Source of the DNA: Pareuzebyella sediminis
Lineage (GTDB): Bacteria; Bacteroidota; Bacteroidia; Flavobacteriales; Flavobacteriaceae
Direction: 5' to 3'
Assembly: GCF_008367235.1 (NCBI RefSeq)
Contig: NZ_VTZS01000006.1
Location: 62,001-126,000 of the forward strand
DNA length: 64,000 bases
The notes below the pieces were generated by a model. It was not told the DNA's origin. It saw only the letters and a list, made by a program, of their open reading frames with translations, and searched no databases. Made by a program: the position numbers and the translations under genes. Below, in pieces: positions 9,415-18,872 of this stretch (position 1 is the first letter of the stretch; each line of letters begins with the position of its first letter).

Positions 9415-10380
9415 CTAGCCGTTCACAACATTCTCCGGCCGGCCCAAGATAAATGCCTTGAAATTAGCGATAGCCGTGGTCATTAATCGGTTTCTCGAAG
9501 CTCTAGGAGCCCAGGAGATATGAGGGGTAATTATACAATTCTCAACACCTAACAAGGGATTGTTTTGAGCTATCGGCTCTTGTGAAACTACATCAACTGC
9601 GGCATAAGCTATTTTCCCTTTTTCAAGACCTTTTTTAAGATCTTCCTCATTGACCAATTGCCCCCTCGACGTATTTATAAACAGAACACCCTCTTTCATC
9701 GTAGCTATGGAATTAGCATTGATCATTCCTTCCGTCTCTTCGTTTAAGGGACAATGCAAGCTAACGACATCAGATTGGGCCAGTAATTCTTCGAGCGAAA
9801 CATAATGATATCCTTCTTCTTTAGGTTCTGGCTTGGTACTACTGCCCGTTGTTAGGATACGCATGCCGAAAGCCCTAGCTAATTTGGCGGTCGCTTGACC
9901 TATTCTTCCAAAACCCACGATGCCCATGGTCTTGCCATCGAGCTCGACCAATGGATAATTCCAAAAACAAAAGTCTTTGCTCTTTGCCCATTGTCCATTT
10001 TGAACGGCCCTATTGTGCTCTCCCACGTGGTGGCACATTTCCAACAGGAGGGCCATAGTCATTTGGGCCACTGCCTGCGTACCATAGGTGGGTACATTGG
10101 TAACGGTAATATTCAAATTTTTGGCCGTTTCTATATCGACGACATTATAGCCCGTGGCCAGAACACCTATATATCTTACCGTCCGCGTTTTTTCGAGTAC
10201 CCCTTTGGACAAGGGCGTTTTATTGGTAAAAATGGCTTCAGCATCGCCAATAGCGACGATTATGTCAGCTTCTTCATAGTCGGTTCTATCATATACCGTC
10301 AGTTCACCTAAGGCTTCGAGGGTAGCCCAATCCAAATCGCCCGGATTCAATGTAAACCCATCAAGAACTACTATTTTCAT
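9415..10380 (-). CDS. D-2-hydroxyacid dehydrogenase (glycerate dehydrogenase-like)
   Basis: 321 residues, cytoplasmic. The NAD(P) fold shows GIVGFGRIGQ, and the catalytic set is intact: Arg in NTSRGQLV, Glu in VSQEP and His in TPHISWA. The PHISWAP block is typical of glycerate/hydroxypyruvate reductases. The reaction would be reversible reduction of a 2-keto acid to a D-2-hydroxy acid. It is the first gene of the minus-strand series and is followed closely by the aldolase gene, suggesting that it processes hydroxypyruvate, tartronate semialdehyde or a related product. A TAnnTTTG element lies about 70 bp upstream. Confidence 0.88.
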   Translation of the reverse strand: MKIVVLDGFTLNPGDLDWATLEALGELTVYDRTDYEEADIIVAIGDAEAIFTNKTPLSKGVLEKTRTVRYIGVLATGYNVVDIETAKNLNITVTNVPTYGTQAVAQMTMALLLEMCHHVGEHNRAVQNGQWAKSKDFCFWNYPLVELDGKTMGIVGFGRIGQATAKLARAFGMRILTTGSSTKPEPKEEGYHYVSLEELLAQSDVVSLHCPLNEETEGMINANSIATMKEGVLFINTSRGQLVNEEDLKKGLEKGKIAYAAVDVVSQEPIAQNNPLLGVENCIITPHISWAPRASRNRLMTTAIANFKAFILGRPENVVNG

Positions 10381-10822
10381 CTTATGATTTTAAGAATTTT
10401 AAATCGATACATCTTAAAGAAAATTGTCTTTATATAGAATATCAATAACAAAGATAGGCCTTACTGGGACTTACGTTACCTTTATTTTATCGCATTTGCG
10501 TTATATATTGACCAAATGATTTTACTATTGAGTCAAATCAAAGCAATAAAGACAATATTCCATAGAAGTAATTATACATAGCGAACTGAACCACAACCCA
10601 TCTATATCGTGCAAGGCACTAAAACCACATTTCGGGTGAAGCGCGATTTAAATAGGTATTGATAAAGTTCATTTTTACTAACCCGTTTTCTTTATAAAAT
10701 AAGGATATTGGATTTTTTTGGTCAAAATATCATGCAAAGCAAATAACATTTGAGAAGTATGGGGCTTTGAAATACGGTTAATTTGCGAATACCATTCACC
10801 AAAATCCTATCCTTTTCAAATT
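10381..10822. other. Divergent intergenic region
   Basis: 442 AT-rich bases between the divergently transcribed hydroxyacid dehydrogenase and propeller lipoprotein genes. It should carry both promoters. Apart from the minus-strand -7 candidate, no clear gene, terminator hairpin or long inverted repeat was seen. Confidence 0.6.
10449..10456 (-). promoter_or_regulatory. Candidate -7 element for the hydroxyacid dehydrogenase operon
   Basis: On the minus strand this reads TATCTTTG, a full match to the Bacteroidota -7 consensus TAnnTTTG, placed 68 bp upstream of the ATG at 10380. No clear -33 TTTG is found at 19-21 bp spacing, so this is a weak call. Confidence 0.35.
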
Positions 10823-13069
10823 ATGAGAAAAATTATCGATTATCCAGGCCTCCTTTTTATTCTGATCGCCCTTGCGCTAGGTGCATGTGAACAGCATGAC
10901 AGCAAGACCACAGAGACCGCCACGCTTCCCGTGTATAAGGACCACCCCTTTGAACAAGATTATAGTATCAAATACTCGGTTGAAGAAGGCCTAAACATCT
11001 CCAAAGTGTTTGCCGATAGAAATAAAGTGGTAAAAACGTTGTCTACAGAGGGGCTACTGCGCACCCATGATGGGCAGTTTCTCTATCCCGGTGCCTTGAC
11101 CAAAGACCATACCTACCGCCCCATTTCCGATAAAAAGATCAAAGGGCTGACTCTGTTTCAAGACCAATTTGTCTTACTTGACGACAAAGCTGTATTGAGC
11201 AATGCGTGGGCAGGCAAACTGTACATCAAACACGAATTACCGAACGCACATATAATTGCTCCCGGGGAAAATTTTGATTTCATGATCAGTGATGGGACCC
11301 AGCTTCAGTTTTTGTCAGAACACAAAGCCGCATGGTCAGAACCATTATTCGATGATACAGTTTTGCAGATTCGTTATATGCCTTCTGAAAAGACTTTTTA
11401 TATATTGGGAGAAAGGAGTATTTCTAGTTTCGACACCAAGACTAAGACTTTTGAGACCAACCGATTTAATTGGCAAATGACCGCCTTTGACTTCTTTGAG
11501 GATAGAATAATCATCGCCACCTCGGAAGGCTACGTAAAAGTGAATACGGCTACTATGGAGGTCATCGAAGGACCCATTACCCGACTTCCGGCTACCGACC
11601 TTACTTGGGTAGAAGCCATAGGGGAAAATCTATGGTTCGGTTCGACAGCAGGGGCCTTTAAATTGAGGAGTGATGGTAGGTTCGATTACTATTATGGCAA
11701 ACGCTGGCTTCCAGGCAACGTAGTAACACATATTTCCAAAGGGCCGGACAATTCTGTATTGGTATTGACCGATAAGGGACTTGGCCATATCATCTTCAAA
11801 GATATGACGTTACTTGAAAAGGCACAATATTTTGAAAGTCAAGTACGTGATCGGCATATCAGATATGGCTTTAATGCCACCTTAACGGATCTTGAGGAAG
11901 GTAATGTGGACTCGGGAAGACTTTCAGATTCAGATAATGACGGTCTATGGACGACTATGTATTTGGCCGGACAGGCCTTTCGGTACGAGGTGACCCAATC
12001 TGAGGAAGCCCTTCAAAACTGTAGGGAGTCCATGGAGGCCATGGAACGTCTTTTTAGCATTAATCCCGTTCCTGGATTCCCTTCGCGCTCGTTCGACCGT
12101 AGCGGTTACATCGATAAATTGCACGATCCTGAGCGTTGGCAAAACAGTGACGACCCCGAATGGGACTGGAAAGCCACGACCAGTAGTGACGAAGCGATCG
12201 GTCATATTTTCGCCTTTGGCGTTTTGGCAGAAATCATGGACAACGACCTGAAAGATCGCGCGATTACCCTCATTGATACCTTGATGAGCCACGTAATCAG
12301 GAATGACCTCTATCTTGTAGATTACGACGGGGAACCGACCACGTGGGGCAAATGGAACCCCGAATATGTCAATGCCAGACCTAAAATGGTAGGGGACCGC
12401 AAAATCAACTCCTCTAACATTATCGGAATGCTACAGACCGCCTATCATTTTACCGGCAAGGAAAAGTATAAGGCTAAGGCTTTCGACCTGATGGAAAACC
12501 ATGGCTACCTTGACAACCTGATGCGACCGATGGCTGACATAGGAAAAGCCCCGGAAGAGGCCGATGACTGGAGCAAAATGCTTTCTGAATCCTGGAACCA
12601 TTCCGATGACGAAATGTATTTTGTAGGGTATTGGGGGCTTTACCGATACGCATTCAACGATTCTTTAAAGACCAAATACAAGGAAGCCATCATTGACCAT
12701 TGGGAAGCCGAACGACCTGAAAAAGAAGGGCTATGGAATATAATGACCGCACTCACGGGAACTCCTACATTCGACCTTGAAGAGGCCGCATGGTATCTTC
12801 GTGAACACCCCATGGATTTAATTTCCTGGAATATAAAAAACAGCCATCGAAAAGATATTGACTTTATCGCTCCCAATTTTAGGGAACAAACCACTGAAGA
12901 AGTGCTTCCGCCCGATGAACGACCGATACAGCGTCATAATGCGAATATGTTTCGATTAGACCGTGAAGGCAGGGACGGAAGGGAAGAATATTCCGCTGGG
13001 GATATTTGGTTGCTTCCCTACTGGATGGGCCGTTATCTCGGAGTTATCAGTAGCCCTGAGACCCCATAA
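10823..13069 (+). CDS. Lipoprotein: beta-propeller fused to a six-hairpin-like helical domain
   Basis: 748 residues. A lipoprotein signal is clear (hydrophobic segment, LGAC with lipidated Cys22), so the protein is membrane anchored and outside the cytoplasm. Residues about 45-330 are beta-rich with short repeats such as SSFDTKTKTF and GAFKLRSDGRF, resembling two-component-regulator-type propeller repeats. From about residue 350 the sequence becomes helical (SDSDNDGLWTTMYLAGQAFRYE onward) and resembles the alpha/alpha toroid of six-hairpin glycosidases. Acidic residues in SSDEAIGH and WNHSDDEM are candidate catalytic or binding positions. No enzyme family is recognised. It is divergent from the hydroxyacid dehydrogenase operon and convergent with the sialidase gene. 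Confidence 0.7.
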   Translation: MRKIIDYPGLLFILIALALGACEQHDSKTTETATLPVYKDHPFEQDYSIKYSVEEGLNISKVFADRNKVVKTLSTEGLLRTHDGQFLYPGALTKDHTYRPISDKKIKGLTLFQDQFVLLDDKAVLSNAWAGKLYIKHELPNAHIIAPGENFDFMISDGTQLQFLSEHKAAWSEPLFDDTVLQIRYMPSEKTFYILGERSISSFDTKTKTFETNRFNWQMTAFDFFEDRIIIATSEGYVKVNTATMEVIEGPITRLPATDLTWVEAIGENLWFGSTAGAFKLRSDGRFDYYYGKRWLPGNVVTHISKGPDNSVLVLTDKGLGHIIFKDMTLLEKAQYFESQVRDRHIRYGFNATLTDLEEGNVDSGRLSDSDNDGLWTTMYLAGQAFRYEVTQSEEALQNCRESMEAMERLFSINPVPGFPSRSFDRSGYIDKLHDPERWQNSDDPEWDWKATTSSDEAIGHIFAFGVLAEIMDNDLKDRAITLIDTLMSHVIRNDLYLVDYDGEPTTWGKWNPEYVNARPKMVGDRKINSSNIIGMLQTAYHFTGKEKYKAKAFDLMENHGYLDNLMRPMADIGKAPEEADDWSKMLSESWNHSDDEMYFVGYWGLYRYAFNDSLKTKYKEAIIDHWEAERPEKEGLWNIMTALTGTPTFDLEEAAWYLREHPMDLISWNIKNSHRKDIDFIAPNFREQTTEEVLPPDERPIQRHNANMFRLDREGRDGREEYSAGDIWLLPYWMGRYLGVISSPETP

Positions 13070-13082
13070 AAGAGCATTATAT

Positions 13083-14786
13083 TCAGTTGACGGAAGCATC
13101 AATATCGAGAATGTCGGCCAACGGAATTTTCTGAAAAGTCATATCGGCCTGGCTACTTTCATATAAAATTCCAATGGTATCTTCGTCGATGCTCGTTAGA
13201 CTGGAATAGCCCCTACCCTGTCCGGCATCCAATAACGTCCAATATTTTTGAGGCCAAGTCTTGCCATTATCGAGACTGGCCTTAATCGTGATATGGTGTC
13301 GGCCATTTTTCGAGTTTGGGTTCGAAAAGAGGAGTACCGACTTTTTCTTTCCCTCCCGAATAAAATTATGCTTATATAACGAGGCCATACATACGGGCTC
13401 CTGAAGCCCACCGTGCGAAGTGCTATGTTCCGTCCAGCTTTTTCCGAGGTTGTTGGTGACGGCAATGGCCCTTCCATTGGTCACCCCTTTATTCTCCCTG
13501 TTTCTATTATCGCGCATGTTTAACATCAAAATTCCATCGCTCAATTCGACTACCGCACACTCTGTAGTATTGCTATAGGCCGGTTCGCTTGTTTTCCATG
13601 TGTGTCCATTATTCCGACTATAGGTAACATTTGAAAATGGTACTCCATTTTCGTCTCGCCCTTGTGTAGGGATAACCAATGTACCGTCATTCATTGTGAT
13701 TCCATTTCCCGGAGCAGGTGCCCATAACCACCATTCCCTTTTTTTGCACATTTCGGTCAAGTTTAAAGGTTCACTCCACGTTTTTCCATCATCGGAGCTT
13801 TTTGAAATTAGAAATTGGGAGGTTTGCTTTACCCCAAAACCTGGCTGCGACCCTTTATTGCGCCATTGATGGTTCCAATTTGTAGAATCTTTAGTCAAAT
13901 GGGTCACCCACTTCCCTTCTTCGTTAATGACTCCGTGCATCCATAAACCAGCTAAGAAAATGTCTCCATTAGTGGTATTCACCAATATATTGGCATCGCT
14001 GACCCCGTTATATTTCTCGGGCAGGCCGCCCCAGCTTCCCTTGTCAAGGGCAATGATCATGGGCTGCCATGTAGTACCTCCATCGGTGCTTCGACTAATA
14101 CCGATATCGATATTGCCCTGTAAATCACGACCACTATTTCTTCTCACATCGTAAGAGGCCAACAAAGTACCTTTGTTGGTAGTGACCAGCCCTGGAATTC
14201 TATAGGTGTGTACCTCGTCGTCACCGTGCTTTCGCAGGGCTATACCCATTCTTAGATGTTTTGGATTCGATAAGCTATCCGGTTTGGCCTCTCCGATATC
14301 GGTAATAATTCCTTTGGATTGCACACTGATTTTATGCGTTATATCGGCCGACTCGCTGAGACTGACCGTTAGCCAGAAATAATTATGTATATTTTTCAAG
14401 TTTAAATTTCCATGTAAACGAATGTGAGGAGCGACATCTTCACTCGTAGCGAATACCTTGCTATTTTTGGATAGTACAGTATCATTACCTTCATTATAAT
14501 ACATCGCTACTGATGCGATATCCCCCAAATCAGTGGTACCCTTCATAGTTAGGACCACCTCTTTAAGGGTTCTTTCCAAAAGTGAATCGTTCTTCACGAT
14601 ATCGATACGAAGTACTAGGGTACTATCGGTGCTTTTTAGTACAGGATAAACCAATTGTCGCTGTGTAATCTTAATGTCGCTGTCGACATGGGTACAGGCA
14701 ATAAAAAGGCAAAGAACACCGATCCATGGTATTCTTGTTGCGTAGTGAATGGAACACAATTGTCTTCGAATTCGGGGTGTTGGCAT
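13083..14786 (-). CDS. nanH: Exo-alpha-sialidase (GH33), probable lipoprotein
   Basis: 567 residues. The N-terminus has a hydrophobic signal ending LFIAC (Cys31), suggesting a lipoprotein. Residues about 40-160 form a beta-rich domain like the N-terminal domain of Bacteroides sialidases. The six-bladed propeller follows with YRIP (195-198) and five Asp boxes (SRSTDGGTTW 231-240, then near 330, 390, 444 and 505). Catalytic residues appear complete: Arg triad R196, R425 and R496, acid/base D221 in RDLQGNID, Glu409 and nucleophile Tyr527 in GRGYSSL. It should release terminal sialic acid or a related nonulosonic acid. It is the last gene of the SusC-SusD series and converges with the lipoprotein gene, 13 bp away. 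Confidence 0.9.
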   Translation of the reverse strand: MPTPRIRRQLCSIHYATRIPWIGVLCLFIACTHVDSDIKITQRQLVYPVLKSTDSTLVLRIDIVKNDSLLERTLKEVVLTMKGTTDLGDIASVAMYYNEGNDTVLSKNSKVFATSEDVAPHIRLHGNLNLKNIHNYFWLTVSLSESADITHKISVQSKGIITDIGEAKPDSLSNPKHLRMGIALRKHGDDEVHTYRIPGLVTTNKGTLLASYDVRRNSGRDLQGNIDIGISRSTDGGTTWQPMIIALDKGSWGGLPEKYNGVSDANILVNTTNGDIFLAGLWMHGVINEEGKWVTHLTKDSTNWNHQWRNKGSQPGFGVKQTSQFLISKSSDDGKTWSEPLNLTEMCKKREWWLWAPAPGNGITMNDGTLVIPTQGRDENGVPFSNVTYSRNNGHTWKTSEPAYSNTTECAVVELSDGILMLNMRDNRNRENKGVTNGRAIAVTNNLGKSWTEHSTSHGGLQEPVCMASLYKHNFIREGKKKSVLLFSNPNSKNGRHHITIKASLDNGKTWPQKYWTLLDAGQGRGYSSLTSIDEDTIGILYESSQADMTFQKIPLADILDIDASVN

Positions 14787-14842
14787 ACTATTTCTTGATT
14801 GCAGCAGTAAGATATTGCTTTTTACCCAATTACTAAATGTGA

Positions 14843-16213
14843 CTAGGGTTCAAGTAGGCCCTCGATCGAGAGGGTGAAAATCTGTAGATACTCGTGCTCC
14901 TTGTGCCCATCAATGGTTCTGGAAGTGGTTAAATCTTCGACACCTACGTTATAAGCCAATAGTTTTCCATCCGGTGATACGACCAAGGCCTCCCTCTGAA
15001 GGTTATCCGGAGTCAACAAAATCGATTTCCCGAAAACTGATAAATCACCTACGTAACTGGCGTATACTTTACCTCTGCTTATCGAAAAAAGCCAATCATT
15101 TGAAGGGTGCCATCGCACATACCCTGCATTACTATCGAAATGGGTCACCTGTTTGGGGCGCATAACGGTATCTTCTGAAGTATCGGAACCTTCGACAGGT
15201 ATTACAAAAACCTGTAATACGCCCTTCGAATCGACCGATAGGTACGCAATTCTTCGACCATCGTAAGACCCTCTTACAATGCCTTCATCATGGATACTAT
15301 GGGTCAATCTACGAATGGTGACGCCCTTGGGAGGTGTGGGATACGTATTGACATCACCCGAGAACGCTGTGGTTATATCTGTGCTCTCGGGTATTTCGGC
15401 CACAAACAGGGAATTTTCGTAGTCGATACCGTTTTCGGCCCTTACCTTTCCAATAAAAGCCCTTTTCGTACCCAACGAATCGATCCAAGAATCCCCATAG
15501 GCCCTTTCTATCTCCCCTGGTTTTGATGTTCCTGACTTAACGGGACGCAACAAAACCGAGAAATAATACTCATACCCTTTGGGAGCTTCAGGATGACGTT
15601 CCATATATCCGATCGTTCTACCGTATTCTGGTAAAAGGTAATCGTCATAAGTAAACCCGATGCGCTGTCCATTTTTAGAAAATTCATGTCGATGGGTACC
15701 GCCACGATGAGCACCGGGCACCGTAGGTCTATCGATAGCCACGTCTCTAAAATCTAACACGGTCAAATTTCCTCCACCGTCTCCATCTACCATGGCTCCA
15801 TTTCTGTTTCTGATATCGTAATACCCGCGTGTCTTCACTTCTTCCAACTGTGGGCCATGTATAAAAACAACCTTATTTTGACTGGGATGATAGGAGACGG
15901 CCGCAACACCTGGGGCCGCATTTTCACCCGACACGGATTCTGGCTCCCATAAAACGGTTTCGACACCCGTGCTTATGCCTACTTTCTCAATAGACTTACA
16001 ATTCGCTAGATTAGTATTGAAAACCATATACCGGGTATCATAACATAAATAAGCACCATCCGGAGAGAAATTGTCGTTGTTGTCTAGCGCATGCGTTTTT
16101 GGTGAATTGGTTAACTGGCGCTCCATAGCAATAGGTTCATTTTTTTTTGTTGATGACTGACAGCTAGCTATACTAATGGCAAAAATCAAAACAACATCCA
16201 TCGGAAAACGCAT
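14843..16213 (-). CDS. DUF3748 / YidR-like TolB-type propeller lipoprotein
   Basis: 456 residues from the ATG at 16213, which gives a lipoprotein signal (FAISIASC, Cys18); further upstream Met codons lack a signal and overlap the preceding gene. The body shows TolB/WD40-like propeller features (NNDNFSPDGAYLCYDTR, SYHPSQNKVVFIHGP, RWHPSNDWLF, VVSPDGKLLAY). A conserved block, PGAHRGGTHRHEFS followed by GFTYDDYLLPEYGRT, matches what I know of the DUF3748 family that includes Escherichia coli YidR, whose role is unknown. It lies between the glycosidase-like lipoprotein and the sialidase on one strand. A sugar-binding or lyase role is possible, since oligogalacturonate lyases have a related fold. 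Confidence 0.75.
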   Translation of the reverse strand: MRFPMDVVLIFAISIASCQSSTKKNEPIAMERQLTNSPKTHALDNNDNFSPDGAYLCYDTRYMVFNTNLANCKSIEKVGISTGVETVLWEPESVSGENAAPGVAAVSYHPSQNKVVFIHGPQLEEVKTRGYYDIRNRNGAMVDGDGGGNLTVLDFRDVAIDRPTVPGAHRGGTHRHEFSKNGQRIGFTYDDYLLPEYGRTIGYMERHPEAPKGYEYYFSVLLRPVKSGTSKPGEIERAYGDSWIDSLGTKRAFIGKVRAENGIDYENSLFVAEIPESTDITTAFSGDVNTYPTPPKGVTIRRLTHSIHDEGIVRGSYDGRRIAYLSVDSKGVLQVFVIPVEGSDTSEDTVMRPKQVTHFDSNAGYVRWHPSNDWLFSISRGKVYASYVGDLSVFGKSILLTPDNLQREALVVSPDGKLLAYNVGVEDLTTSRTIDGHKEHEYLQIFTLSIEGLLEP

Positions 16214-16263
16214 ACATTCTGTTTTTGTAGATACTACTATTTGCCGTAAGCAAGCACAACGGC

Positions 16264-18624
16264 TCATTGCTTCAATAACCAAACGTCGGTAACCCTCGAT
16301 TGCTTTCTCCAATTGAGATGCTCTTCATCCGGTTTATCAAAACTAATCTTCAATCTACCCTCTTCAATCAAATCTGCCGGCACTGGAAATTCCTTGAATT
16401 CTTCGAACCCTTTTTCATACTTTGTGGGTTTCAATCGTTCGCCATTGGCCCTCAATAGAGCTTCCCCTAAACCCGACACTCGTATCATATAATTGACTTT
16501 TGGTTCCAAGTTTTCGTACGACAAGGTCGGCGTGAACTGAAAAAGTTGGGTAGATAGTCGCTTTCTGCTACGGCCGTCATTCTCCCAAAGATAATCAATA
16601 GCATCATCGGTCTCCGAAGTAACGTGTTGTGCATCGGCACTTGAAATATTATCATAAAAACTTCCTTCACCGGGATGTTCATAGGTCCTGATAAAATCCA
16701 ACCTTTCGAGCTTGGCCTTCTCGGTCTTATACTGTGAGATGTCTTTGAACTGATCTTCGAGCCACCATCGGTTATTTAGCGGATAATCGATAAAGTCAAG
16801 AATGGCCCCTCGCTCTGCACTTCGGGCTCCGTATTTCGGAACACTGGTCTGAGCCCCGATGGACTCGAAAAGAGCTTCCGCATATTGGAATACTTTTTCC
16901 CGTAAGTGTGGGGATACTTTGGTCTTATCGACTTTCTCTAGCTCTTGCAATGCCTTTGCCATGGCCTCATCTGCCCCAAGGTTCTTTGCCTCTGCCAAAA
17001 TTTTATACACATTTTCCTCCAATTTTTTTTCGTAGGTCAAACGGTCTTGGATATAGGCATCATAATAGGCACGCATGATGAGTTGTTGCCAGCGCCAATT
17101 CGAACTGTTCATCGTAGCATGTTCCCTTTCGAGTGCTTGCCAAAGGCCTAACGTATTTTTAACCGTTACATTTCCCAATAATGGGCCTTCCCAATTTTTT
17201 TCAAGTGAAAAAATACCTTCGGTGGCTTCTTCTACTACATCACTACCAAAGAAAAACCGACAATATTCCGATACAATGTTTTTTACTTCCATGTCGGAGT
17301 CAAAACCGAGCTGACTCCATACCACCTTATTCAAATCGTCGTGAGACCCATCGGAATAGGTTATAAATCCATCGGTATGAGGCACATCCCTTCTAAAGAG
17401 TTCGGCATAGTGCCTAGGTTGTGGATTGCAGGGCTCCCTGCCCAAGGTCAACGCGTACGCCTGATCCCAACGTTCTACCGGATAATGACATCTCACGGTA
17501 TGGGTGATATCGGGATAAAATCGATATTGATATTTTTTGGGTAATTGGGATCGCTCAAAGGCCAAAGGCGGACTACTTGGACCATTCACCAAACCTCGCA
17601 ACCAGTCCGGTTTATTGTTTTTTAAATATTCGAAGAAATAAGTGGTCTTCTCCTCATTAAAACCCTGAAGTGATACCCAAATACCGGCATTAGGGTGGTA
17701 TTTAAGCAAGATTTTCGACAAATCTTCCAAATAAGGGATTAATACAGAGGGATGGTTCTCACCAGGATCACCACCGGGCACAAAAATACCGTTCAACCTT
17801 GGACACCTTGCATAAAATTCCTCTTGCTCTTGGAGACCTATTTCATGGGCATTTTTCGCGGTCAAATCTTCAGGAGCCGGGGTCCAAGCCCAATAGCCGA
17901 CATCATATTTAGCACAAATCTTACTTAATTTAACTTCCATTTGCTGCGGGTCGATCTTGAAATGTACACTGGAATTCGGGTCTTGAAAAGGGATATTTTC
18001 AAAGCTATTCGCACCGAATAAGACCTGCTCCCGAAAGTGCTGGTCGAACTGTTCTACCGTCCATGAGTCCCATGAGTTGGCCGTATTACGATATCCGAAT
18101 TGATGTCCTCTCAGCGCATATTTCGGTGTGGCCTTAACATCGAGATCGCTTTTGACGGATATATTTCCTTTGGACGTTTCCAGAATTCTTAAAAACTTGC
18201 CGATACCGTAAAGCACCCCTCTGATGTCGGCACCCGTAATCAAAATGACATGTTGGCCCTCTATCAGAAGATGTTGAAGCCGGAACCCTTCCTTTTCTAA
18301 TCGAACCGTATGTTCATTTTCGGCCTTCGGTATCATCAACCCTCGAATGTCTTTATCGTCCTGCAAGGCCAAGGCTATAATAGGTCTATTCTTCCATGTC
18401 TCTTCAACGGAAAGTCGAAGCGTTGTTCTTTTTTCGATTTCCTCAATTAGAATATCGGCGGTGGTGGTGTCAAAGGGCGTTTTTATATTCTCGGAAATTA
18501 GAATAGTCGCATCGGTCATATTACAGACCTCCTCCGTATGTTCAGAACAAGAAAGATTAACAACCAGCAAGAAGGCTAGTACCATCCGTAACCTTTTATT
18601 CCGTATTCTATTTTTTTTCTCCAT
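16264..18624 (-). CDS. Glycosidase-like lipoprotein, paralogue of 6097-8541
   Basis: 786 residues. The signal ends VNLSC with lipidated Cys26. The domain plan is the same as in the 814-residue protein: a GH20b/GH67-type N-domain with GVLYGIGKFLR, then RGHQFGYR (172-179), FGANSFE (203-209), FVPGGDPG (281-288), RFYPDITH (368-375), TLGRE (393-397) and YSDGSHDDLNK (423-433), then a helical and a beta-rich C-terminal part. Shared Asp, Glu and His residues in these blocks are the best catalytic candidates. It is the third gene after susC and susD, separated from susD by a 248-bp gap containing a hairpin. Reaction unknown; probably acts on imported oligosaccharides or at the cell surface. Confidence 0.75.
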   Translation of the reverse strand: MEKKNRIRNKRLRMVLAFLLVVNLSCSEHTEEVCNMTDATILISENIKTPFDTTTADILIEEIEKRTTLRLSVEETWKNRPIIALALQDDKDIRGLMIPKAENEHTVRLEKEGFRLQHLLIEGQHVILITGADIRGVLYGIGKFLRILETSKGNISVKSDLDVKATPKYALRGHQFGYRNTANSWDSWTVEQFDQHFREQVLFGANSFENIPFQDPNSSVHFKIDPQQMEVKLSKICAKYDVGYWAWTPAPEDLTAKNAHEIGLQEQEEFYARCPRLNGIFVPGGDPGENHPSVLIPYLEDLSKILLKYHPNAGIWVSLQGFNEEKTTYFFEYLKNNKPDWLRGLVNGPSSPPLAFERSQLPKKYQYRFYPDITHTVRCHYPVERWDQAYALTLGREPCNPQPRHYAELFRRDVPHTDGFITYSDGSHDDLNKVVWSQLGFDSDMEVKNIVSEYCRFFFGSDVVEEATEGIFSLEKNWEGPLLGNVTVKNTLGLWQALEREHATMNSSNWRWQQLIMRAYYDAYIQDRLTYEKKLEENVYKILAEAKNLGADEAMAKALQELEKVDKTKVSPHLREKVFQYAEALFESIGAQTSVPKYGARSAERGAILDFIDYPLNNRWWLEDQFKDISQYKTEKAKLERLDFIRTYEHPGEGSFYDNISSADAQHVTSETDDAIDYLWENDGRSRKRLSTQLFQFTPTLSYENLEPKVNYMIRVSGLGEALLRANGERLKPTKYEKGFEEFKEFPVPADLIEEGRLKISFDKPDEEHLNWRKQSRVTDVWLLKQ

Positions 18625-18793
18625 TAATATATTTTTTCCAAAAATCTTAACTACCGAAAGCCTTCTAAACGAAATCTACCTTGTTCTACAAAAAATAATC
18701 CAGTGAAAATGCTCTATACATTGTTAACTTTTTAATTCCAGTGTATCAGCTTATTTTTTCACCTCTAAATACGTAAAAAATAGTGTATAACTA

Positions 18794-18821
18794 AAATTAC
18801 CCGAGTCTCCCCGGGTAATTT
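18794..18821 (-). terminator. Hairpin between susD and downstream glycosidase-like gene
   Basis: A perfect 10-bp inverted repeat (AAATTACCCG at 18794-18803, CGGGTAATTT at 18812-18821) with an 8-base loop lies 52 bp after the susD-like stop. The U-tract on the transcript is short, so it may act as a partial terminator or RNA-stabilising stem that lets susCD be made in excess of downstream genes. Confidence 0.55.
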
Positions 18822-18872
18822 AAAACTAACTCAATTAACAAAGAACACTGCTATAAATACGGTCCTATTCCA

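Noticed and set aside
10778-10785. TTAATTTG upstream of the propeller lipoprotein gene as a promoter
   Set aside because: One base off consensus, and the upstream TTTG sequences are 8 or 25 bp away, outside the usual spacing.
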